From positions 1 to 64,000 of the forward strand of contig JAJQRA010000004.1 of the NCBI GenBank assembly GCA_046533095.1: a stretch of 64,000 nucleotides of DNA. The letters are read 5' to 3'. The stretch comes from ZAX-1 sp046533095 (GTDB lineage: Bacteria; Bacillota; Clostridia; Lachnospirales; Lachnospiraceae). Each line of letters starts with the position of its first letter. The first letter of the stretch is position 1. Positions 42,230-49,957 of this stretch are shown in pieces. Made by a program: the position numbers and the translations under genes. Below the pieces are notes generated by a model. That model did not search any database. It was not told the origin of the DNA and saw nothing but the letters and a program-made list of their open reading frames with translations.

Positions 42230-44047
42230 CTACTGTTTATCATCTAATTTCAACACGCTCATAAATGCTTTTTGGGGCACTTGCACATTTCCAATCTGGC
42301 GCATCCGCTTCTTTCCCTCTTTTTGCTTCTCCAACAACTTGCGCTTTCTGGAAATATCACCGCCATAGCATTTTGCCAATACATCTTTTCGCATTGCTTT
42401 TACGGTTTCCCTTGCAATGATTTTACTGCCGATCCCTGCCTGTATGGGGATTTCAAATAAATGCCTTGGTATTTCCCCTTTTAATTTTTCACACATTTTT
42501 CTGCCACGCTCATAGGCGGTACTGCTGTGTACAATAAAGGACAGGGCGTCTACTTCTTCTTTATTGATGAGAATATCTAATTTTACCAAATCCGCTTTTA
42601 CATAGCCTTTCACTTCATAATCAAAGGACGCATAGCCACGGGAACGGGACTTTAGGGCATCGAAAAAATCATAGATAATTTCATTTAGGGGAAGTTCGTA
42701 TCTTAGCAGTGCCCTTGCCTCTTCCATATATTCGACGCTTTTATAGATCCCCCTGCGTTCTTGGCACAGTTCCATGATTGCCCCAATAAATTCACTTGTC
42801 ACCATGATTTCAGCACTTACCATTGGTTCTTCCATATATTCTATCTTGGATGGGTCCGGCAAATTCGAGGGGTTCGTAAGCTCTATCATTTCCCCGTTGA
42901 TCTGATAGACTTTATAAATAACGCCAGGGGCTGTCGTCACTAAATCCAGATTATACTCACGCTCTAGGCGTTCTTGTATGATTTCCAAATGTAAAAGCCC
43001 TAGAAATCCACACCGAAAGCCAAAGCCTAATGCGATCGACGTTTCCGGCTCAAACTGTAGGGAGGCATCGTTTAACTGCAATTTTTCCAAGGCATCCCGT
43101 AAATCCGGATATTTTGCCCCATCTGCCGGATACATCCCACAATAAACCATTGGATTCACTTTTTTATACCCCGTAAGCGGTTCCTTTGCAGGGTTATTGT
43201 TGTCGGTAACCGTATCGCCTACATGGGTGTCCTTTACATTTTTTAAACTAGCCGTTATGTAGCCAACCATTCCTGCGCTTAGCATATCGCATGGAATAAA
43301 TTGCCCCGCACCAAAATAGCCTACTTCTACAACATCTGCAACCACCTTTGTCGCCATCATTTTTATGGTTGTGCCCGGCTTTACCCACCCTTCTTTTATT
43401 CGGCAAAATACGATCACGCCTTTATAGGAATCATAGATAGAGTCAAAAATCAATGCCTTTAAAGGCGCATTTACATCACCGACCGGAGCCGGGATTTTTT
43501 CCACAATCTGCTCTAATACCTGTTCGATATTTAATCCAGTCTTTGCAGAAACTAAAGGGGCATCGTGTGCCTCGATTCCAATAATATCTTCAATTTCGTC
43601 TATGACACGCTTCGCGTCTGCACTCGGCAAATCAATTTTGTTGATGACCGGAAGAACATCTAAATTATGGTCAAGGGCAAGATACACATTTGCAAGCGTC
43701 TGTGCCTCAATCCCCTGCGCCGCATCAACGACTAGGACAGCACCGTCACAGGCTGCCAAGCTTCTGGAAACTTCGTAATTAAAATCAACATGCCCGGGAG
43801 TGTCGATGAGGTTCAATACATATTCGTTTCCGTCCTTGGCTTTATATATGATACGTACAGACTGTGCCTTGATTGTAATTCCACGCTCACGCTCTAAGTC
43901 CATGTTGTCAAGCACCTGCGACTGCATTTCTCGACTGGTCAAAAGCCCTGTCATCTCAATGATCCGATCAGCTAACGTAGATTTACCGTGGTCTATATGC
44001 GCAATGATACAAAAATTCCTTATTTTAGTTTGGTCCATGAAATCCAT
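42230..44047 (-). CDS. lepA: Elongation factor 4 (LepA)
   Basis: 605 residues from the ATG at 44045-44047, which has GGAGG six bases upstream. An open frame extends 23 codons further up but runs through tandem repeats and has no family homology. G-domain: IIAHIDHGKSTLADRI, DTPGHVDF, NKIDLPSAD. LepA-specific C-terminal domain ends KMRQIGNVQVPQKAFMSVLK. It remodels stalled ribosomes or aids initiation under stress. The leader is a 61-bp unit repeated four times between promoter and SD. Confidence 0.97.
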   Translation of the reverse strand: MDFMDQTKIRNFCIIAHIDHGKSTLADRIIEMTGLLTSREMQSQVLDNMDLERERGITIKAQSVRIIYKAKDGNEYVLNLIDTPGHVDFNYEVSRSLAACDGAVLVVDAAQGIEAQTLANVYLALDHNLDVLPVINKIDLPSADAKRVIDEIEDIIGIEAHDAPLVSAKTGLNIEQVLEQIVEKIPAPVGDVNAPLKALIFDSIYDSYKGVIVFCRIKEGWVKPGTTIKMMATKVVADVVEVGYFGAGQFIPCDMLSAGMVGYITASLKNVKDTHVGDTVTDNNNPAKEPLTGYKKVNPMVYCGMYPADGAKYPDLRDALEKLQLNDASLQFEPETSIALGFGFRCGFLGLLHLEIIQERLEREYNLDLVTTAPGVIYKVYQINGEMIELTNPSNLPDPSKIEYMEEPMVSAEIMVTSEFIGAIMELCQERRGIYKSVEYMEEARALLRYELPLNEIIYDFFDALKSRSRGYASFDYEVKGYVKADLVKLDILINKEEVDALSFIVHSSTAYERGRKMCEKLKGEIPRHLFEIPIQAGIGSKIIARETVKAMRKDVLAKCYGGDISRKRKLLEKQKEGKKRMRQIGNVQVPQKAFMSVLKLDDKQ

Positions 44048-44060
44048 GCCATTCCTCCAA

Positions 44061-44304
44061 ATTTCTAATTCTATCATCCTGTACCATACATCGCAATAAG
44101 GCATGTACCGGATCATCCATTATTTCTAATTCTATCATCCTGTACCATACATTGCAATAAGGCATGTACCGGATCATCCATTATTTCTAATTCCATCATC
44201 CTGTACCATACATCGCAATAAAGCATGTACCGGATTATCCATTATTTCTAATTCCATCATCCTGTACCGTATATCGCAGTAAGGCATGTACCGGATTATT
44301 CATT
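44061..44304. repeat. 61-bp tandem repeat, 4 copies, forming the lepA 5' leader
   Basis: Copies at 44061-44121, 44122-44182, 44183-44243 and 44244-44304, about 90-97 percent alike. The outer edge lies seven bases from the -10 box, so the array is almost the entire untranslated leader. On the minus strand each unit contains ATGGATGATCCGGTACATGC, able to encode a 22-codon frame whose TGA overlaps the next unit's ATG. No SD precedes these mini-frames. Confidence 0.95.
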
Positions 44305-44310
44305 ACTAGG

Positions 44311-44339
44311 ATTGTACCAAATCGCCGACGGATAGTCAA
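44311..44339 (-). promoter_or_regulatory. Promoter of lepA
   Basis: -35 TTGACT (44334-44339), 17-bp spacer, -10 TACAAT (44311-44316). Predicted start about 44304, the first base of the 61-bp array. 44340-44532 shows no gene. Confidence 0.75.
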
Positions 44340-44532
44340 GGAAACTAGAGTTGGACCAAAATGCGCCTATTTTTAAAAATGCTACGATTCACAGCTAGTT
44401 ATAAAAGCAACGTTTCTGTACACAAGCTGCACCAAGAACGTGCTGTTTGGCACATCAAACCCTTGCACTTTTATGTAAAAAACGCGCAAAAGCAGCTTCA
44501 CGGCAATCGTCCATGAATCGTAACGTAAGAAT

Positions 44533-45468
44533 TTACAACAATTTTTTCTTTTTAAAAAAGATGATGCAGAAAATTACAACCAAGATAGACACCACGACAA
44601 CGAGAAGATATCCGTATTCCCATGCCAATTCCGGCATATTGTCAAAGTTCATCCCATACCAGCCTACAATTAAAGTCAATGGCATAAAGATTGTCGTGAC
44701 AACGGTAAACAGTTTCATAATAGAATTTAAATTATAGTCAAGCCCGGCGTCTAATGCCTCCCGCACGTGAACCAAATCTTCGCAGAGTAGCTTTGTACTA
44801 CCGCTTAAACGCCCTGCCTTATCCATAAAAATTTTAAAGTATTTAAACTCATCCTGCTCAAACAGGTGGTTTTCGTCTTCATCCATGTCATCTACGACAC
44901 TGATGAGCTGTTCGTAATAATTTTTTTGAATGGTAAGATGGCGTTTCATTTCAAATATTTTTTTATTCAAATTTTTATCAATCTTGCCACTTACAATTTC
45001 CCGCTCCATCGCAAATATATCCTGTTCCATCTTGTCAAGGACACGGTTCCCATTTTCCAAAAAATATTCAAAAATAATAAATATGACCCTTTCCAGCGTA
45101 AGGTTCTGTTTTGCCTTTTCCATCGCCCTTTCAAATAATTCCTTTACATGTCCGTCCCGATCTTCGATTTCTACAAACACAAAAAAATGATTCCGCATAA
45201 AAAATGCCACCTTATCACGCCCTTTTTTCACATCCTGCAAATCTATGATATGAAGCATGGCAAAGCTGAACGCATCATAAACTTCAAGTCCCATCCGAAA
45301 ATGCGTATGCTCCTGTACGCAGTCGTCGATCAGTTCACGTGGAATGCCAAGCTGCTTGTCATATTTTGGCAATTCTTCTGCTGTTATGTAGCCAACGATT
45401 GTTTCCTCCGGCTGAATGTTTTCCAGCGGTGTCCTGCACATTCCCTCTTTGGTTATTGTATAAAACAT
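44533..45468 (-). CDS. corA: CorA-family magnesium/divalent cation transporter
   Basis: 311 residues. Large acidic cytoplasmic N-terminal domain, long helix (residues 140-245), then two C-terminal membrane helices with the selectivity motif YGMNF near residue 270 and a basic KKKKLL end. Forms a pentameric channel for Mg2+ or related ions. SD AAAGGAGG. It sits between spoIIP and lepA, an addition to the usual order of these two. Confidence 0.92.
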   Translation of the reverse strand: MFYTITKEGMCRTPLENIQPEETIVGYITAEELPKYDKQLGIPRELIDDCVQEHTHFRMGLEVYDAFSFAMLHIIDLQDVKKGRDKVAFFMRNHFFVFVEIEDRDGHVKELFERAMEKAKQNLTLERVIFIIFEYFLENGNRVLDKMEQDIFAMEREIVSGKIDKNLNKKIFEMKRHLTIQKNYYEQLISVVDDMDEDENHLFEQDEFKYFKIFMDKAGRLSGSTKLLCEDLVHVREALDAGLDYNLNSIMKLFTVVTTIFMPLTLIVGWYGMNFDNMPELAWEYGYLLVVVVSILVVIFCIIFFKKKKLL

Positions 45469-45523
45469 ATGCCTCCTTTCTCTTGCGTTGCACCTTCCAC
45501 ATTTCCCTTTCTGTTTATATCGG

Positions 45524-46990
45524 TTACTTTAGCACTTTATGTAATAAATCGGCCAAAGGCTCCATCGCATTTATGGCTTCATCAAAGCTATTTGTCTGCG
45601 CCCCGACCTCTACTAAAATACTTCTTGGGCAATAATGCAGGTTATAGCGATATCCTTTTAAATAAATTGGTCTGGTAAGTCCCGGATAATATTGTTCCGC
45701 CGCCACTTTCATCTGCAGTGAAAAAGCAAGGTTATCCATGAGATATGGATTTGCAAGATAGGCGATATCCCCATTTGCCGTTGTCCTGCTAAGGCCATTA
45801 AAAAACATGATTTTTGCTGTTTGCTTTCCATTAATTTCAGATACAAGATGTAGGGTTTCCGCAATGCCGTCCCGATGCAAATCTATTACAATTTCGATGC
45901 TTGGATTTTCTGCAAGTATTTTTTCCAGTGCAGGGCCTGAAAAAGAATAGGCATTGTCCCTGCTTACTACATCGTATTCCCCTGTATGGTGCAATACATT
46001 TAAATCATAATTCTCCTCTAAAAGCTGTTTTAAATACTCCCCCACCCCTACGATGGATGTTTCAGGACCTGAGGGTGCAGAATCCGCATATCGCTCCTGC
46101 GAATGCGTATGGTAAATCAAAATTTGCGGCAGATCAGCGGTGCCCTTTATTTTTAAATCCTTTGCCAATAGTTCCTGTGCATTGAGCTGGCTGCTGCTGA
46201 TGGTCGTTGTGCGGTCAACTTGATAATAATTCTGCATCAGAAAATCAAAATCATTTAGCCGCTCAAGGGAAACCTGTGCCACCGGATCATAATTCGATGC
46301 CATTGCGGGATTATCGTGTTTCACCGCCTGGGTTTTGGCTTCGTCCACAGATTCCATTTGCGTTTCCCCTTCTACACTTTTTTGATTCTCTTCTCCTTTT
46401 TTATTTTCTATTTTATTTTCCATTTCATTTTCTATTTTATCATCCGATGTATCTACGGCGACTTCCCCTGTTTTATCTTTGGCATCTTTTTCGTCCATCG
46501 CCTCTTTTGCAATGATCCTTTCGTAATCCATCTTGCTCTCTACCTGTGTATCATATTCCTGCAATGTCTGCGTATATCCATAAATAGGGAATATATTCCT
46601 TACTTTGCTCCAAATATACTCCCGAAATAGCTGTTCTTGTGGTTCTTCTAACATGGTACCGGCCATACCCGGCATATGGGTTTTTAATGCTTTCACATAA
46701 ACACTGTTTTGAAAATGTGTCCATAATTCTTCCATTGCCGGCACTTCCTGTGCTGCAGATAAATTTTGCCAACTGACCAGTGCAATCAAGAACCCGAACA
46801 CGAAAAGCCCCATGCGCAACAATGCTTCCCAATGAATTTTGTTTCGGGCAGCGATGTTATGAAAATTCATCGTTCGCGAGCCAAAATTCCGGTGAATAAG
46901 GTCCCGGTGAATAAAGCCCCGATGAACATTGTCCCGGCGAGCAAAATTACGGCAAGCAAAGTTTCTTACCTTTTTTTTTAATTGTGCCAA
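45524..46990 (-). CDS. spoIIP: Stage II sporulation protein P
   Basis: 488 residues. Basic N-terminal tail with 5-residue repeats (RNFAR-RDNVH-RGFIH-RDLIH-RNFGS), one membrane helix (LLRMGLFVFGFLIALVSW), a low-complexity acidic linker (NEMENKIENKKGEENQKSVEGE), then the amidase/endopeptidase domain with ILIYHTHSQERYAD (zinc His) and IEIVIDLHRDGI. SpoIIP cleaves peptidoglycan with SpoIID during engulfment of the forespore. It follows gpr as in other spore formers. TTG start at 46988-46990. The N-terminal repeats come from 15-bp units at about 46876-46970. Confidence 0.92.
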   Translation of the reverse strand: MAQLKKKVRNFACRNFARRDNVHRGFIHRDLIHRNFGSRTMNFHNIAARNKIHWEALLRMGLFVFGFLIALVSWQNLSAAQEVPAMEELWTHFQNSVYVKALKTHMPGMAGTMLEEPQEQLFREYIWSKVRNIFPIYGYTQTLQEYDTQVESKMDYERIIAKEAMDEKDAKDKTGEVAVDTSDDKIENEMENKIENKKGEENQKSVEGETQMESVDEAKTQAVKHDNPAMASNYDPVAQVSLERLNDFDFLMQNYYQVDRTTTISSSQLNAQELLAKDLKIKGTADLPQILIYHTHSQERYADSAPSGPETSIVGVGEYLKQLLEENYDLNVLHHTGEYDVVSRDNAYSFSGPALEKILAENPSIEIVIDLHRDGIAETLHLVSEINGKQTAKIMFFNGLSRTTANGDIAYLANPYLMDNLAFSLQMKVAAEQYYPGLTRPIYLKGYRYNLHYCPRSILVEVGAQTNSFDEAINAMEPLADLLHKVLK

Positions 46991-47087
46991 ATTAGTTTCT
47001 TCCCCTCAGTCTACATTCATTATTTCAATAAATACTATAGTATATGCCCGTCTATGGTGGAATATGAAAAATTTATGCAAGCCTTTT

Positions 47088-47262
47088 CTATCATCCATGT
47101 TTCCCTTCTCTTTCGTTTCCTCCTGCTCTATCAGCTGCAAATCCGCCATGCCTCGCTTTTCTACCATCCATGTTTCCCTTCTCTTTCGTTCCCTCTGCTC
47201 TATCAGCTGCAAATCCGCCATGCCTCGCTTCTCTATCATCCATGTTCCCTCCTCTTTAGTTT
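47088..47262. repeat. ~72-bp tandem repeat, about 2.4 copies, between gpr and spoIIP
   Basis: Copies begin at 47088, 47161 and 47233 (partial). On the minus strand each contains GAAGGGAAACATGGATG, an SD-like site with an ATG. The 87-codon open frame over 47006-47269 is made almost wholly of this repeat and is probably not a gene, though it is open through all copies. Confidence 0.9.
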
Positions 47263-48236
47263 CCGGCAAATGCTATATTTAGGCCTTCTGAAATTGTAAA
47301 GCTTAACCGTTTAATAGATTCATCAATATCTTTTGGGGTTACAAACATTGTATTTAAATTCGGAGACAGCAATTCCCGTATTAAATCATATTTTTCAGCT
47401 TCATCCAGCGACTTCAATGAGCCACTTAATTTGTTAAGATGGGTACTCTCTGCCATCGCTTGAATTAGGTTATTCATGGTATCGTTCACAATTGTTGCGG
47501 CATCTACGACGGTAGGTATCCCAATTGCAATGACCGGAATGCCGACGCTTTCCATGCAAAGTCCATGTCGATGGTTTCCTACGCCGGATCCGGGGTTAAT
47601 GCCGGTATCGGTTATCTGGATTGTCCTGCTTAAACGTTTGGTACTTCTAGCCGCGAGGGCGTCAACCGCAATCATGCAGTCCGGCTTCGTTTCTTTGATC
47701 ACGCCCCGTATAATTTCTAAGCTTTCCATGCCTGTTTGCGCCATAACGCCCGGGACAATACTGCTGATTTGGTTGACCTCCTCTTCGCCAAACGCATACT
47801 TTCCATATTCTTTTATCACATGGCGTGTAATCAGCATATTGTCCACTACCCTAGGACCTAATGCATCCGGGGTTACCTCCCTGTTTCCAAGTCCGACCAC
47901 AAGTACAGAAAGTTTTTTCCTCTTATTTTTATTGTGTAAAACTTCATTTTTCCGCAGTAGCCTGTGCAGAACCTTTGCAAGCTGAATCGAAATTTCCCGA
48001 TGACACCCTTCGTCTTGCTCTATCATGTGTGGCGCTTCTAACGTTACATAATTCCCTTTTGGCTTTCCCATACTTTTGGCACCATTTTCTGTTTCGATTA
48101 CAACTGTCGTAATTTTAATTTCACTTTCTTCTATATAATTTTCATCGATCCTGACTCCTTTAATCTCTACATTGTCCTCTTCAAATTTTTCCCGCGTTTC
48201 CAATGCCAAATCTGTCCTTACCTGAAACTGACTCAT
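47256..48236 (-). CDS. gpr: Germination protease (GPR)
   Basis: 326 residues. Pro-region then the GPR core: SVLVVGLGNREVTPDALGPRVVDNMLITRHV, CMIAVDALAARSTKRLSRTIQITDTGINPGSGVGNHR, IGIPTVVDAATIV. It is an aspartic-type protease made in the forespore that degrades small acid-soluble proteins on germination. Divergent from rpsT and followed by spoIIP, the usual clostridial order. SD GGAGGG. Confidence 0.96.
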   Translation of the reverse strand: MSQFQVRTDLALETREKFEEDNVEIKGVRIDENYIEESEIKITTVVIETENGAKSMGKPKGNYVTLEAPHMIEQDEGCHREISIQLAKVLHRLLRKNEVLHNKNKRKKLSVLVVGLGNREVTPDALGPRVVDNMLITRHVIKEYGKYAFGEEEVNQISSIVPGVMAQTGMESLEIIRGVIKETKPDCMIAVDALAARSTKRLSRTIQITDTGINPGSGVGNHRHGLCMESVGIPVIAIGIPTVVDAATIVNDTMNNLIQAMAESTHLNKLSGSLKSLDEAEKYDLIRELLSPNLNTMFVTPKDIDESIKRLSFTISEGLNIAFAGN

Positions 48237-48294
48237 CGTTCACCCTCCAAGTTCTCTTTCAACCTATTTTCTGCAAAAAATCTTAAATTATGTA

Positions 48295-48323
48295 TTGACA
48301 TATAGAAATCCATAGAATAGAAT
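48295..48323 (+). promoter_or_regulatory. Promoter of rpsT
   Basis: -35 TTGACA (48295-48300), 17-bp spacer, -10 TAGAAT (48318-48323). The ~165-nt leader includes the ACTTTCACAC / AGTGTTCCATG motif also seen after the HPr-like gene and may be the site of S20 autoregulation. Confidence 0.75.
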
Positions 48324-48496
48324 GTAAAGGTATGTTCACATTAGATCGTCCGTGTCCGGCTTTAATGTAACGAAAAAGAAAATAAATGTAGCACCGCAGC
48401 CACGAAGTTTTAAAGGCTTCGCAAAGTGGACTGGGTGTACTTTCACACTAGGCCCGCAAGCTTCGCCAAGTGTTCCATGTAAAGGAGGTGTACGGA

Positions 48497-48760
48497 TTGG
48501 CAAATATCAAATCAGCAAAAAAGAGGATTTTAGTTACTGAAATCAGAACTGCACGCAACAAGGCAATTAGGTCTAAAGTTAAAACAGCAATTAAGAAAGT
48601 AGACGCAGCTGTTGCGGCCAGTGAGAAAGAAACCGCAAAAGCAGCATTAATCAATGCAGTTTCACAAATCAGCAAAGCCGCTTCAAAAGGCGTCTATCAC
48701 AAGAAGAATGCAGCCAGAAAAGTATCCCGTTTAACAAGAGCGGTAAACTCAATTGCCTGA
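48497..48760 (+). CDS. rpsT: 30S ribosomal protein S20
   Basis: 87 residues beginning at a TTG (48497-48499) eight bases after AAAGGAGGTG. The mature start ANIKSAKKRILVTEIRTARN matches the family exactly, so upstream in-frame ATG is not the start. Basic three-helix protein bound to 16S rRNA early in assembly. The TTG start with a strong SD is known for S20 in other bacteria, where a weak start codon takes part in feedback. Convergent with holA. Confidence 0.95.
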   Translation: MANIKSAKKRILVTEIRTARNKAIRSKVKTAIKKVDAAVAASEKETAKAALINAVSQISKAASKGVYHKKNAARKVSRLTRAVNSIA

Positions 48761-48811
48761 ATTTTATAGACAACATAGATGAGATTTCAACTTAAAAAAC
48801 CATAAAGTTTA

Positions 48812-48897
48812 AGCTATCAAGAATTGTATCATTCCCGATAGCTCAACATAAAAACCCAAAATGCTAATACCGTCATGTTAGCTTTCGGGTTTTTTTA
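48812..48897. terminator. rpsT/holA terminator region
   Basis: Two hairpins: AGCTATC (48812-48818) with GATAGCT (48837-48843), then AAAACCC (48851-48857) with GGGTTTT (48887-48893) plus an inner GCTAA/TTAGC stem, followed by TTTTTTT. Strong for the rpsT direction; the A-run gives some function for holA too. Confidence 0.85.
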
Positions 48898-48913
48898 ATT
48901 ATGGATTCTACTT

Positions 48914-49894
48914 CTACTTTATGCTGTATTTTACAATTAATACTTCCACTCCAAGACGGTCAACCAGATTCCCGGTTTTTACATCTTCTTCCGCCTGCAC
49001 GCAATCCTGCAATGCCTGCTTTAGCTGCTTTTGTGTGAAGCGGTTTGCCTGTTTCAGATTTTTTTGTACTGCAAATTCGGGGATGCCTGCTTTCGATGCC
49101 ATAAATTTAGGGTCATGCCCTTTTTTGCTTAATTCTTTCATCTGAAATAATATCTGAAACTGTCTGGCAATTAAAAACAAGACACGCATCGGTGGTTCTT
49201 TTAAGGCCAGGAGGTCATAATAAAGCTCCAATGCTTTCTTTTGATCCTTATCTGCAATCGCATCGACCATAGCGAATATTTTATTGGTTGTCTGGGCAAT
49301 GCAGACTGCCTCAATATCAGCGCTTTCAATAACTTCCCGCCCCATCGTATAGCAAATAAGTTTTTCTAATTCCTCGCTGATCATCCACATATTTGTACCG
49401 GCCGTATCTAAAAACTGCCGCATGACAGATTGGGTTATTTTTTTCTGTTCCTTTTTTAAATGCCCTAATATCCATTGGGTCAATACCTTCTCTGCCTGCC
49501 TAGGAAATTCCACCGCTTTCCCCACAGCTTTTACATTTTTATACATTTTCCCACGTTTGTCTACTTCCTCTTCCACAAAAATAAACGTCGCAGCTTCTGC
49601 AATTTCCTTCATATAAGCCGCCAAATCCTCACAGGCATTTTTAAAAAAACCACTGTTTTCAATGATGATGACTCGCCGGTCTGCAAAAAATGGCATTGTT
49701 TCCGCCAAATCAACAACCTCGCCGACCTTTATATTTTTCCCTTCAAAAAAGGATACATTCATCGTATCATCCGGTGCGGTCAATGCATTCTTTAATTTTT
49801 CTTTGTACTGTTTCTTTAAATAGCCTTCTTCTCCATATAATAAGTATACGCGGGCATAGCTGCCGACTTTAATATCTGCATCAATCGTCTTCAT
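48914..49894 (-). CDS. holA: DNA polymerase III delta subunit
   Basis: 326 residues. N-terminal VYLLYGEEGYLKKQYKEKLKN, RRVIIIENSGFF, the AAA+-like core without a functional P-loop and C-terminal NLVDRLGVEVLIVKYSI. Clamp-loader wrench subunit that opens the beta clamp. It lies between comEC and rpsT, the order seen in many Firmicutes. Confidence 0.95.
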   Translation of the reverse strand: MKTIDADIKVGSYARVYLLYGEEGYLKKQYKEKLKNALTAPDDTMNVSFFEGKNIKVGEVVDLAETMPFFADRRVIIIENSGFFKNACEDLAAYMKEIAEAATFIFVEEEVDKRGKMYKNVKAVGKAVEFPRQAEKVLTQWILGHLKKEQKKITQSVMRQFLDTAGTNMWMISEELEKLICYTMGREVIESADIEAVCIAQTTNKIFAMVDAIADKDQKKALELYYDLLALKEPPMRVLFLIARQFQILFQMKELSKKGHDPKFMASKAGIPEFAVQKNLKQANRFTQKQLKQALQDCVQAEEDVKTGNLVDRLGVEVLIVKYSIK

Positions 49895-49957
49895 TGTACG
49901 TTTCTCCTAAGCTCCATTATAATCTTCTTTTGCTTTTGCTGTCTAGTACTTTTGCAT

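Noticed and set aside
47006..47269. 87-codon minus-strand frame between gpr and spoIIP as a gene
   Set aside because: Composed almost wholly of the 72-bp tandem repeat; listed as a repeat and a finding, not as a CDS.
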